A stretch of DNA of 64,000 nt, taken from NCBI GenBank assembly GCA_947184155.2, contig CAMXCT020002721.1:24967-88966 (forward strand). Reading direction: 5' to 3'. The position numbers and the translations under genes are program-made. Within the stretch, counting starts at the first letter, position 1; every line of letters begins with the position of its first letter. This DNA is from Cladocopium goreaui (lineage: Eukaryota > Sar > Dinophyceae > Suessiales > Symbiodiniaceae). Under the pieces are notes generated by a model, which saw nothing but the letters and a program-made list of their open reading frames with translations, had not been told where the DNA came from and did no database searches. Below, piece after piece: positions 48,592-58,129 of this stretch.

Positions 48592-49035
48592 CAGTGGATC
48601 TGTGGCAACACGCCACAAGAGTGCTGGGAAAACGGGGGGCATGGCAGCTTGCGGAACTACATAGTAGTAGGGCAAGAGCTGCCAGAAAATTTTTCAAGGA
48701 AACGTTGTTTAAAATTTCCATTAGTTTGCGGCATGTGGGAGTCACAACAATCATTTGCAGAAACAGCTTGGCCTGCAATGGAGGGTTCATTGAATTGAAT
48801 GGACCATTGCAAAGTGCGGCTCAGAGCAAGAACAGGGTGTTGTGAACTCCGCTTCAACTGCTTGCGTTTATGAGCAGAAAACAGGGTTTGTGGATTCATA
48901 TCAAACCGTTTGCTGTTTTCAGGAAACATGTTTGTGCACATGGGTTGTTGCAATGGCATGCATCAGGTAGGTCAGTAGGATGTGGATTTGTCAGGACCAA
49001 CTTTTGTTTTAGACAGCCGTGGTTCGACCGTGATC
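48592..49035 (+). other. Spacer between recombinase and Gag-like genes, module 2
   Basis: 444 bp without a supported ORF; no repeat or shared block with the other spacers that I can see by eye. Confidence 0.4.
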
Positions 49036-50259
49036 ATGGCTTTGGTGGACTCTCAGGCGACCTTTCAGTTGCATTGCGATAAAATTGACCCGTCAGGATG
49101 GTTGAAACGGATGATGGCTCAGAACCAACTGAGGACATTCAGCGATTTAGGTTTTGCAGTGGGTACACCACAGGCGCCTGCTTCAACAAGTGAATTTGAC
49201 ACTTTTTGCAATCAGCTGAATGGCAATGTCGACATGTCCATATCAGAAGTGTCAAGGGTTCGGAGGCTTCATTTTGAAGCTTGTACATTGATAGTGGCTC
49301 ATACAAAGCAGCAGGTTTCTTTGGACTCCAGTGTAGAAGGAAACAGAAAGCTTCCCGCAGCCGAGAAACAGGCGAGGCTCCAACAGCAGCAGGCACGTTT
49401 GTCTGGAGTCAACATTACAGGAGAACTCCAACCCAGTCATGCGTTGATTGACCTTGCAGCTTCGATGTTAGAATCAAACACTGTCATTTGGATAGGGCCT
49501 TCGAAATGCTCAAAGCGCGAGACTGAAATCCAGATTGCGGCCACGAAAGAAAAATCCCAGATTCTTTCTGTAGAACAACAGACAGTGAGGGTCACAGCTG
49601 CAGATTCAACATTGAAGGTTGAGAACAACACGGAGTTGCAGTTGCAGTGGAGCCTTCAGAGGAGAGGCATTGCGCTGGATCAATGCCGGTTAATCGAATG
49701 GGATGTGCATCAGAAGTGGGTGCAGTACCTACTTGGACTACTATCAAAACCAGCCCCAGAGGGGTATTGCAAAATCAAAATGGACCAGGTCATCAAGGCC
49801 GACAAAGAGCTTTTTATGATTTTGTCAGAGGAACATCAACAGACTGGAGAAAGGTTGACAGATACTCCGAGCCCTATGAACATCGCTTTCCAGAAGTTGG
49901 TGACTGACCCGCGGGTGACGATGTATGTGTTGCCAGTGCCCCAGCATTCTGTGGCAAAACCGGCAGCTACAGCTACAACTGGAACACCATCCAATAGCTC
50001 TGGCAAAAATGGTGCCAAAGGGCAAGGGAAAGTGAGAAAGGAGGGTAAACAATTGCAAAGGGCGAAGTCAATATGCCCTAGCGAGCTCAAGGAGTTCAAG
50101 CAGGTGGACGAGCAAGGCAGGCCGATTTGTTGGGCTTACAACATGAAGTCAGGTTGCAAAGAGAGCGTCCAGAACGGCAGGTGCAAAAAGGGGGCACATA
50201 TTTGCATGAAGTGCCACCGCAACAACCATGGAGTGAGCACTTGCCGCTCCAATGTCTGA
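49036..50259 (+). CDS. Gag-like protein with CCCH-type zinc finger, module 2
   Basis: 407 residues from the ATG at 49036 (MALVDSQATFQ; the frame opens at a GTG 54 bp upstream). Same plan as in modules 1 and 3: RVRRLHFEACTLIV, LPAAEKQARLQQQQ, SHALIDLAASMLESNTVIW, TELQLQWSLQRRGIALD, a Lys-rich linker (GKNGAKGQGKVRKEGK) and the Cys/His end CWAYNMKSGCK..RCKKGAHICMKCHRNNHGVSTC, which holds one more Cys than module 1. Probably an RNA-binding structural protein of the element. Sequence identity to the other two is low, so the modules are old or are different families. Confidence 0.7.
   Translation: MALVDSQATFQLHCDKIDPSGWLKRMMAQNQLRTFSDLGFAVGTPQAPASTSEFDTFCNQLNGNVDMSISEVSRVRRLHFEACTLIVAHTKQQVSLDSSVEGNRKLPAAEKQARLQQQQARLSGVNITGELQPSHALIDLAASMLESNTVIWIGPSKCSKRETEIQIAATKEKSQILSVEQQTVRVTAADSTLKVENNTELQLQWSLQRRGIALDQCRLIEWDVHQKWVQYLLGLLSKPAPEGYCKIKMDQVIKADKELFMILSEEHQQTGERLTDTPSPMNIAFQKLVTDPRVTMYVLPVPQHSVAKPAATATTGTPSNSSGKNGAKGQGKVRKEGKQLQRAKSICPSELKEFKQVDEQGRPICWAYNMKSGCKESVQNGRCKKGAHICMKCHRNNHGVSTCRSNV
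50257..50259 (+). promoter_or_regulatory. In-frame TGA between Gag-like and methyltransferase, module 2
   Basis: Context GTC TGA AAT GAG. Frame open from here to 50610 with no ATG close to the stop. Confidence 0.6.
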
Positions 50260-50610
50260 AATGAGGCCGGGAGTCCATCAACAGTTTCACAGGAGAAACC
50301 CTACAATGCAGTGACAGACGAAACGTTGTTACAACAGGGTACAAACACTTGTCGCAAAGCGAGAAGTTCAGATACAGGTTTCAATCTCGGCGAGGCTAAA
50401 CGAAAACTTGTTGCCTTGCAGAACAAAGTAGTTTCACAGCATGATGGCACAACGAACCTTCATGATGACAGGTTAGAGGGAAAATCGTTGAGCGATGTGT
50501 TGATGGTGGAGATCTATGCAGGATCAGCAAGACTGGCCAGAGCATGCAGACATGTGGGGTGCCGTAGCGTTGCAGTGGACAAGACAACTGACAGATCACA
50601 TGGTACAAAA
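50260..50610 (+). pseudogene. Methyltransferase N-terminal fragment, module 2 (truncated)
   Basis: In frame with Gag after a TGA. About 117 codons: a 75-residue linker, then LMVEIYAGSARLARACRHVG and VAVDKTTDRSHGTK, the SAM-binding motif I and first acidic strand of the methyltransferase domain seen in modules 1 and 3. The A1 repeat of element 3 begins at 50611 and replaces the rest. A few more codons read into A1 are chance. Confidence 0.7.
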
Positions 50611-51165
50611 GTTTGGCTTCAACTTGTTGTGGCCTTTGTTTGTTGGGAGTAGTGAGCTTGCGAACGTACCGCCTGTAACAAAAAAAAGAAAAATCTGATG
50701 AACTGAAAACCAACTGACGGTGTTGGTGAGCCTGGCGGTGTTTTCAGCTCAGCTTTCAGAGTCAAGCAAATATAGCTGATCCTCCTGTGAAGAGTTGAAG
50801 ATGTTAAACATGTTCAAATTGTTCAAGCTATTTTAAGATGTGTGGAAGTGCGGTGAAATCTGCTGAAACTTCCGTAGTTGGACGCCTTTTCCATTCCGCA
50901 CTTGTGCGGCGGCAGATGCTCCTGGCTGAATGCTGGAAACCAACTGAAGTTTCCAAACAACTTCTGTTTATTATCATGTTGTGACATTTACATCTGTCAC
51001 TGTTGTTTGAAGGATGATCTTTACTTCTCACTTTTTATTTAGATCAGATTGATGTCAGTCTTCTCACCTTTTGCTCTGTTGCGAACATTTTGATTTTATG
51101 TTCCGCGCAATTTTGGCTAGGGTGTGGAGGGTGGGTTGCACTTGACCCGTTCGATTTTTCTATCC
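50611..51165 (+). repeat. A1 repeat of element 3
   Basis: 555 bp, from GTTTGGCTTC to TTTTTCTATCC. Differs from A2 at 58338-58891 by one extra A in a poly-A run and by a substitution in CCAAACRACTTC. Contains a short perfect hairpin, CCGCAC-TT-GTGCGG, at 50896-50909. It lies immediately upstream of the recombinase ATG at 51187, so it may carry the promoter. Confidence 0.92.
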
Positions 51166-51186
51166 GATTTTTCCATATCGCCATGG

Positions 51187-53369
51187 ATGCCTGACAGAAT
51201 TTTGGAAGATCTTGATTTTACGGGACGTGCATTCTCTGACAGAACTTTCAGTTTTCATTTGAACACTGCCTGGATTTGCAAGTGTTTTGTTTTCATGGTA
51301 CTTGTGCGTGATTCACACAGTTTGGGCGATTTACCAGATGCAGCTGGTGCTGCGCAGTGGCCTGTTTCGCAAGGGGACAATGGAGGCCAGAGCGACATGG
51401 ACTGGGAACACGTACCACTTCCAGATGCTTTGAATGATCATGATTTTGGACAAGATTCACATTTCAGTCCTTTGTTTGGATACGAGGAAAAGGAATTTGC
51501 AGAGCAGCAAATTGAGGAAGAATATTCACTCGCTGCAAGTTTGGTCAGACCAGATGACGTTGAAAACCAGACTGGACGCTTCATGGTGCCCACAGCCAAG
51601 GCACGGGCTGATAGGAACTTGGCTGAAACAGTTGACATGGATGTCAGTCGAACCATTGACAACCTTGTGATTCAACATGTGGCTGGGTCTTCTTCACTGC
51701 CAAGTTCTTTTTTGAATAGAATGGATTTTGACAATGTATTTTCACTGGACAGCATTTGGAGGCAACCACAGCTGCCTATGTATGGGCGGTTTGAATCTGT
51801 TCAGGGCGTTGTGCATAGTGCAGTGAGCTCGCATGAGGAACCGGTGCAAGGAGTCTCAGATTTCAAACGCAAAAGACTGTTGGCAACGGCATTTGCCAAA
51901 ACAGATGATCAGCTGGTTGATTGTGCAATGCGGCAACTCAAAGAGATAGTTCTTTTTCAACCTTTGGATTCAAGACTGGGCAGAGCACTTCTGGATTTTT
52001 CAGGAAAGCTGGTACCAGAGTCGAAAATTTCAACTTCCTTTATTGATGCTGTTGCTGGCAAGGCGCCTGGCACAGTATCTAAAAGGGTTGCAGACTATCA
52101 CCGTTTTGCACGATGGGCAGTTGATGGGGGACGTTGCTATCCCATGAACATTTCAGAGACTGTGGTGTACGACTATGCCAAGCACTTGCAACTGTCCGGA
52201 GCCTCTGCAACATCTCTGCAGTCATTTATCAAAGCAATTGGATTTTCGAACATCACATTGGCTTTGCGAGGGTGGATGTTGCTCAAATTTTTTCTGGCAG
52301 AGTGAACGGAGTTAGCAGGACTATGCTTTCAGGCAAAAGGGAGTTGAAGCAAGCTCCACCACTTACTGCTGATGCGTTGTACGCTTTGGAGAAACATGTC
52401 TGTGAGTGCAACGATGTGGAGGCATGCATTGGAGGATTCATGATTTTTTGTTTGCTGGCATCTGCAAGATTTGCTGACGCAGCTCGTGCGGAGACCGTGC
52501 ATTTGGACATGAGTGGTCACATATCACTGCTGGAGACGTCAAGCATGAAATTCAAGACAGCGCATACGGCTGGCAAGGAAGCTAGGAATGTTGCCCTTCC
52601 TATGCTGGCCCTGGGCAATGGGCTTTACGAAAAGGACTCTTGGGCATGGACATGGATTCGTGCCCGGAAGCGACAAAAGATGGATCATTTCAATTTTTTG
52701 ATGCCGGCCTGGAATGAAGAAACATCACAATGGTTGAATCGTCCAATGACATCTGGTGAAGGTGTATACTTTCTACGTGAGCTGCTGTGCAACTCTGGTA
52801 TGAGTGAGGCTCAGGCGGCTTCATACAGCACACACACCTTGAAGGCTACTGCACTGTCTTGGGCGGCAACATCTGGAGCCATGTCAATTGATGAGAGGCG
52901 TATCATGGGGCACCATTTTGACTCCAGGTTAGCAATGCCATTGATATACTCGAGAGATGCGCTTGCCGAGATTCAAACCAAGTTGTGGCGCATTCTGGAC
53001 TCCATTCGAAAGGGTTACTTTGACCCTGATGCAACTCGGGCTGCTCGGATTGCTGCACAGACTTTGCAAGATGCAGAACATGTCGATATTGAGAACTATT
53101 CTGACGAGTCAGTTGACCCCATTGAGCTGGGTGCAAGCGAAACTCTGCCAGTGCCTCAAGCAAAGAAACCTGTGCACAATGGACCGTTGACTGAAGAAAT
53201 TTTCAAGTCATGTTTGCAGCATGTTTTGTCAGGAGTTTTGCATGTAGCAGTGGACTGTGAAAATTTGGCATGTTCACGAAAAGTTTCTGCGAACTACAAG
53301 AAGCCTTCTTTTGATTTTGAAATGGCATGTGAATTTCCATTTTGTGCTCAGTGTGCACAGCATTCTTGA
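51187..53369 (+). CDS. Tyrosine recombinase, element 3 (frameshift near 52255)
   Basis: Starts at the ATG at 51187 (MPDRILEDLDFTG), 22 bp after A1. The N-terminal part ends in frame 1 with AIGFSNITL, and the catalytic part resumes in the -1 frame with GFARVDVAQIFSG, KQAPPLTADAL, ASARFADAAR (catalytic Arg, about 52460), STHTLKATALSWA (H-x-x-K, about 52828), IMGHHFD (second His) and PLIYSRDAL (catalytic Tyr, about 52945). The shift is the only break. All five catalytic positions are retained, so decay must be recent, or the break is a sequence error or a recoding site. The Cys-rich end (CENLACSRK..CEFPFCAQCAQHS) resembles a zinc-binding end also seen in modules 1 and 2. Confidence 0.8.
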
Positions 53370-53970
53370 TAGTGAGTGCTTAGTGCAACAGAAGCGTGAG
53401 TTGGGGCGGGCGAGAGACAAACAAGGCGGGAATCTGTTCAGCAAACATGTCGAATCTTGCTTACTGGCGATGCATTGGCTGGTATGATTTTTGAATCTCG
53501 CTGTTGCATTACCCAGCTTGACTTGACTTCAATTTGTTGCAGCATGAATTTAGCTGACAACACAGGGAATGAGTGAATTGAATTCCTTTGTGGTGACTTG
53601 CACAACATGAAATTGAATTTCATCGACCTGATGCGTGAATTGCTCAGAGTCAGCGCATGACTTGCGCACCAATGATCCGATGCACAACTGTCGGAGCCTT
53701 TGAAAAACAGTGAACAGCTTCATGAATGTATGTTTTCTTGCAGTGTGAATTTCATTGCATCAATGACACATGTTTGAAGGTTCACGACTGTGGTTCAACT
53801 TATGAAGAAACATTGCGTTTCAATTTCGATCTTGTTGAACACTGTTTTTCATGCGTTGATTTTCAAATCAATAACTCACTTTAGTGGACGTTTCGCTCTT
53901 GACTTGACAATCTTTTGCAAGATAACAATAAAACTGTATCACTCAGCGACGGCTGGTCGAAAGTGCAGCC
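53370..53970 (+). other. Spacer between recombinase and Gag-like genes, element 3
   Basis: About 600 bp with no ORF, AT-rich with many TGAATTTC/TTGAATT words. As in the other modules, the Gag start lies far from the recombinase stop, suggesting separate expression. Confidence 0.45.
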
Positions 53971-55194
53971 ATGTCCGGACTTGATTCGAAACATGCTTTC
54001 AGCTCACGTGCGCTGGAAGTAGGGATGCAAGAGGACCTGCTAGAGAAGCTCAAGGGAGCTGGGTTGGACACGTTTGGGAGCCTTGCTTTTTCAAGTGATG
54101 CAACGCCAACTTCAAACACTGAAGAGAAGTTCAAGAAAGCAGTCCAAGATTTGATTTTGGTCGAGGTTGCCCCAGCTGAAATGATTCCACTTCGTAGGCT
54201 GTGGTTTGAAGCGCATGCCATGGTGCTCTCTGACATACGTAGCAGAACAGAAAGAACTGAGGCTGACCAGCCTAGGAAAATGCCACTTGCAGAGAGACTT
54301 GCTAGGATTGACAAACAGAAAAAGGAATTGAAAGGCCTGATCATCGACGCGTCAGTCGAACCAAGTCATGGATTGGTTGACAAGTTTCAAAACATGATCG
54401 AGGATGGTTGCTTGCTTTATGTAGGACCTGAGAAGTGCATGTCACGAGAAGAAGAAATTACCAAGGAAAAGAAAGAGTCAGCGCTGAGCATTGACCATGC
54501 TGGAGGTCTCAAAGTCACCAAGAAGGCTCAGGACTTGCAATGTGATGTTTCGGGCGAGCTTAGACTACGTGCGGCATTTACACGCCGATCTTTGGCCATG
54601 CATCAGACCAATTTGGTGACCTTTGATTTGATTGAAGAGTGGAATCAACAGATGTTTGCTGCGTTGTTGCGGCCGCCTCCAGCTGGACACAAGTATGTCA
54701 CGACACAGCAGATCTTGAGTGCTGACAAGCAACTGTGGATGCACATCTCACAGCAAACCCGTGGCAAGTTGATTTCTGGCATAGGTGAGAAACCACCTTT
54801 GGATGAGCAATTGAAAAATTACATGAGGTCTCCTGAAGTTCTTTGCTTCATGACTCCATTGCCATCAGTGCGCGCTGAAGCGCCTTCAGGACATCGTTCC
54901 GAGCCATACAGTCGAGGGGAACAGAGCAGTGGATCCGGCAAAGGCAAAGGGAAGAACAAATTTCAGTCGAAAGGTGCTGCGTCAGGTCCCAGCTCTGGGC
55001 CCACTATCAAAGAGATGCTCACCAACATGCCAGACGGCTGCGCCAGCAAGCTGCCGAACGGTCAATGGCTGTGTGTTTTCTACAACAGAGGGATTTGCAA
55101 ACATCAGAAGAAAGCACGTTGTCATTTGGGGCTTCACCAATGTTACTACAAGGGTTGCACAGAGAAGCGACCTTACATTGAGTGTAAGCACTGA
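53971..55194 (+). CDS. Gag-like protein with CCCH-type zinc finger, element 3
   Basis: 407 residues from the ATG at 53971 (MSGLDSKHAFSS). Same layout as the others: LRRLWFEAHAMVLSDIRSR, MPLAERLARIDKQKK, SHGLVDKFQNMIEDGCLLYV, GELRLRAAFTRRSLAMH, a Ser/Gly/Lys linker and the end CVFYNRGICKHQKKARCHLGLHQC..GC. The closer match to module 1 (SLAM, LRAA, LYV) than to module 2 suggests that modules 1 and 3 are sister lineages. The frame continues after the TGA into the polyprotein. Confidence 0.75.
   Translation: MSGLDSKHAFSSRALEVGMQEDLLEKLKGAGLDTFGSLAFSSDATPTSNTEEKFKKAVQDLILVEVAPAEMIPLRRLWFEAHAMVLSDIRSRTERTEADQPRKMPLAERLARIDKQKKELKGLIIDASVEPSHGLVDKFQNMIEDGCLLYVGPEKCMSREEEITKEKKESALSIDHAGGLKVTKKAQDLQCDVSGELRLRAAFTRRSLAMHQTNLVTFDLIEEWNQQMFAALLRPPPAGHKYVTTQQILSADKQLWMHISQQTRGKLISGIGEKPPLDEQLKNYMRSPEVLCFMTPLPSVRAEAPSGHRSEPYSRGEQSSGSGKGKGKNKFQSKGAASGPSSGPTIKEMLTNMPDGCASKLPNGQWLCVFYNRGICKHQKKARCHLGLHQCYYKGCTEKRPYIECKH
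55192..55194 (+). promoter_or_regulatory. In-frame TGA between Gag-like and methyltransferase-RT, element 3
   Basis: Context CAC TGA CTT GGT. The next 63 bases contain no stop and no ATG, and the methyltransferase begins at once (IVFLEICAGS), so translation by readthrough is the simplest explanation. Confidence 0.72.
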
Positions 55195-58101
55195 CTTGGT
55201 GAGCCGAAACAAGACAATACAATTTCTCACCCTCATGCAGACAAACCAATAGTCTTTTTGGAAATCTGTGCGGGCTCAGCTGCGCTCTCTGCATCAATGC
55301 AACGCATGGGCTGGCAAGTTTTTCCGATTGACTATCATGCAAATCGTTTCAAAAACAAGATGCACATTTTTGAGTTGGATTTGTCATTGCATGAGAATAT
55401 TTCACTCCTTGAAGGCATGATCGAACAGATGAAGCCGGTAGGAGCCCATTTTGGGCTTATGTGTGGAACTTGCAGCCGAGCACGAGAAGTGCCGGTTGCA
55501 CATGCATTACGCTCTCAAGGAGCACCTCAACCTGCGCCACTCCGTGACGCGTTGCATCCACTTGGCCTGCCAAATTTGAGCACTCTGAACCAGCAGAGAG
55601 TTGACGCTGCAAATACTGTTTATAGACATGCTGTGCGCTTGTTGCATGCACTTTTTCGTGTTGGAGCATTCATTACACTGGAAAATCCTTTACGATCGTG
55701 GTTATGGACAGTACTTGCAACACTGGTCAAGCAATATGCACGCGAACACAAGTGCCCTGAATTTGCTGAGTGGTATTTTTGTTTTCACCCCGTGGAATTT
55801 GATTTTTGCATGCACGGAGGAAACCGTGCCAAGTCAACCAAGTTGCTGGTGTCGACCCGACAGTTTGAGCCACTGGGGATTATGTGCGACAAGTCCCACA
55901 ACCATGAGCCATGGACAATTGTCAGTGGATTTGATAAGTGGATTTTTTCTACTGCAGCGGAAGCTCAATATCCTTCAATGTTCTGTGATCGATATGCTGA
56001 ATGTGCAAGTACAATGGTCGCTGCTAATGCACTGGAGTATAACTCAAAATTTTTTCGACTGCAATCTTTAATGGCCCAATCCATTCAAGCCAAAGGTCAT
56101 GACCAATTGATCCCTGAATTTTCCCAAATTATTGTCACTACGGTACTCCCTCAACTGCCACACAAAATTTTGGCTCGCTTGGGACACGGGGGAGACGACA
56201 GCGAGAGGTCAGCTGAAAGCTACAAGGTTGGCATTTATTTCAACCATCATGATCACCTCAAGCGTTCTTTAGAATTGCAGCACCCTGCATTTACGCACAA
56301 GGGTGTACCAGATGATTTGAAGAAAGCTATTTTCTTTGTGGCAACACACTCGATGGCAGATGTTGCCCTGTTCCGCATCAGCAAGCTGGGAGAATGTGTT
56401 GAAATTGCAAAGCGACTGGCTCTTGCGGAGAAACTGGCGAAAGTCAAAATGGACAAGAACGTGGCGGAGGTGACCAAGGCAAAACGCATTGAACTTTGGG
56501 AAAAACTGCTGACCCAGGTTGGGTTCGAAGACATGGAGGTTGTGCGCTATATGCGCGAAGGAGTTCCCCTGACTGGCTGGGAAGACGAAAGCGCTTTGTA
56601 CAAACAACGATGGGCTCCACCTACAATGACAACCGAACAGTTGGACCACAGTGCTTTGTGGCGACGAAAAGCCCTTATGGGCAAAGCCTTTACTGACGAA
56701 GAACGTGGGCTTGCAAAACTGCTTATGGAAGAAACTATGAAAGAGGTATCTGCTGGTTTTCTGGATGGTCCCTTTTTGGAGTCTGATATAACAGAAAGGC
56801 TTGGGCGTGCGGACTGGTCAATGTCCCAACGGTTCCTTCTTTTGCAAGGTGAAGACCTTAAACCTAGAGTGATTGACAACTACAAAACGTCGGGAGTGAA
56901 TGCGGCCTTTGGAACATCGTCGCACCTTGACCTGCACGACACCGACGTAATCAGTTGCTTTCTTGCGTTTGCTTTGGGTGTTTTCTGCGGAGATCCACAT
57001 ATCGACATCGAACTTTCTTCAGGTGACCACCTCACTGGTCGAAGGCACCCTGACTACGACCGAAAGCCTTTGCTGCTGGGCAGGGGCATCGACTTGAGCA
57101 AGGCGTACAAGCAGGTCAGTGTTGCTCCTCAGTCTGCTAGACATAGCGTTTTGGGAGTGCGAAGTGAATCTGGCGAATGGAAGTTCTTTATATCGAAGTC
57201 ACTGCCTTTTGGAGCCACGTCCAGCGTTTTTGCATTCAACAAGATCACGCGCGGTATCTGGACTTTGATGGTTCGAAAATTTCACCTCCTTACCACTGTA
57301 TTTTATGATGATTTTCCTGTTATTGAGTTTGAACCTTTGGCGGCAACAACTACGAACGTGGTGCAGCACCTTTTGGATTTGCTTGGGTGGAAGCATGCTA
57401 CGACTGGTAAAAAGAGTGTTGATTTTTCTGACACCATGCAGGTGTTGGGAGTAGCATTCCACTTGCAGAACTTTTGGAACAAACAAGTGACAGTGGCGAA
57501 CCGCCCAAGTCGGATACAGAGGATTTTGGAGATGCTTGAATCATACGCTGCCAAGGGTACTGTGTCTGCACCCCAGGCGGCGACTATGCATGGATTGCTG
57601 AATTATGCTGGTGGCTTTGTGGTTGGACGTTGTTTGAAGCCTGCCGCCAGACAGTTTGCAAGTTTGCAGTCAGGTTCATCAGATACAGAGCTCATATCGC
57701 GCTTGTGCAATGATACATGCAGGATCATTAACCGAATGCGACCACGAGAAATTCGCTTCCTGAGCAGCGATCGTCCGGCAGTGATTTACACGGACGGTGC
57801 GTACGAGAATGGGAATGGAACCTGGGGTGCAGTTGTCATAATCCCTCAACTTGGCATTAATGCAAGTCACTGGGGAACCATCCCACCAGTCCTGATGGAG
57901 CACTGGACATCTATTGGACTTCAGCAGAAAATTTGTCAAATTGAGTTGGTTGCAGTTTTGCTTGTGAGGTATTTTTACCGCAATGAACTTTCCAATTCTT
58001 CAGCACTGTACTTCGTTGACAACGAGGCAATCTCGGGAGGAAACCTTGCAGGCGATATATGCTTGCCTGAAACAATGCTCTTGGAAGTTACAAGAAAGTG
58101 A
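55195..58101 (+). CDS. Methyltransferase - reverse transcriptase - RNase H polyprotein (RNase H end missing)
   Basis: 968 codons in frame with Gag, no ATG before the first domain. Methyltransferase: LEICAGSAALSAS (about 55258), GLMCGTCSRARE (Cys motif), TLENPLRSWLW (ENP), then CMHGG and a CDKSHNHEPW Cys/His run. Next come a charged helical linker (AKRLALAEKLAKVK) and RT: LKPRVIDNYKTSG, RGIDLSKAYKQV (catalytic Asp, about 57090), KSLPFGATSSVFAFN and VFYDDFP (catalytic Asp pair, about 57300). RNase H: VIYTDGAYENGNG (first Asp), IELVAVLLV (Glu) and YFVDNEAISG (third Asp). The usual last Asp (ADxxSR type) is missing; the ORF ends MLLEVTRK 28 bp before B1. The methyltransferase is N-terminal, unlike in DIRS-1, where it is C-terminal. 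Confidence 0.88.
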   Translation, partial: LGEPKQDNTISHPHADKPIVFLEICAGSAALSASMQRMGWQVFPIDYHANRFKNKMHIFELDLSLHENISLLEGMIEQMKPVGAHFGLMCGTCSRAREVPVAHALRSQGAPQPAPLRDALHPLGLPNLSTLNQQRVDAANTVYRHAVRLLHALFRVGAFITLENPLRSWLWTVLATLVKQYAREHKCPEFAEWYFCFHPVEFDFCMHGGNRAKSTKLLVSTRQFEPLGIMCDKSHNHEPWTIVSGFDKWIFSTAAEAQYPSMFCDRYAECASTMVAANALEYNSKFFRLQSLMAQSIQAKGHDQLIPEFSQIIVTTVLPQLPHKILARLGHGGDDSERSAESYKVGIYFNHHDHLKRSLELQHPAFTHKGVPDDLKKAIFFVATHSMADVALFRISKLGECVEIAKRLALAEKLAKVKMDKNVAEVTKAKRIELWEKLLTQVGFEDMEVVRYMREGVPLTGWEDESALYKQRWAPPTMTTEQLDHSALWRRKALMGKAFTDEERGLAKLLMEETMKEVSAGFLDGPFLESDITERLGRADWSMSQRFLLLQGEDLKPRVIDNYKTSGVNAAFGTSSHLDLHDTDVISCFLAFALGVFCGDPHIDIELSSGDHLTGRRHPDYDRKPLLLGRGIDLSKAYKQVSVAPQSARHSVLGVRSESGEWKFFISKSLPFGATSSVFAFNKITRGIWTLMVRKFHLLTTVFYDDFPVIEFEPLAATTTNVVQHLLDLLGWKHATTGKKSVDFSDTMQVLGVAFHLQNFWNKQVTVANRPSRIQRILEMLESYAAKGTVSAPQAATMHGLLNYAGGFVVGRCLKPAARQFASLQSGSSDTELISRLCNDTCRIINRMRPREIRFLSSDRPAVIYTDGAYENGNGTWGAVVIIPQLGINASHWGTIPPVLMEHWTSIGLQQKICQIELVAVLLVRYFYRNELSNSSALYFVDNEAISGGNLAGDICLPETMLLEVTRK

Positions 58102-58129
58102 AGCTCTTTACATGTCGAAAAAAAAAAAC

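Larger units (their letters stand above)
46450..50610 (+). mobile_element. Module 2: recombinase - Gag-like - methyltransferase start (truncated)
   Basis: Second module in the same order. It is cut at 50610, where the long repeat of element 3 begins. No continuation of its methyltransferase is seen after 59137, so part was lost or the DNA was rearranged at insertion. Confidence 0.65.
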
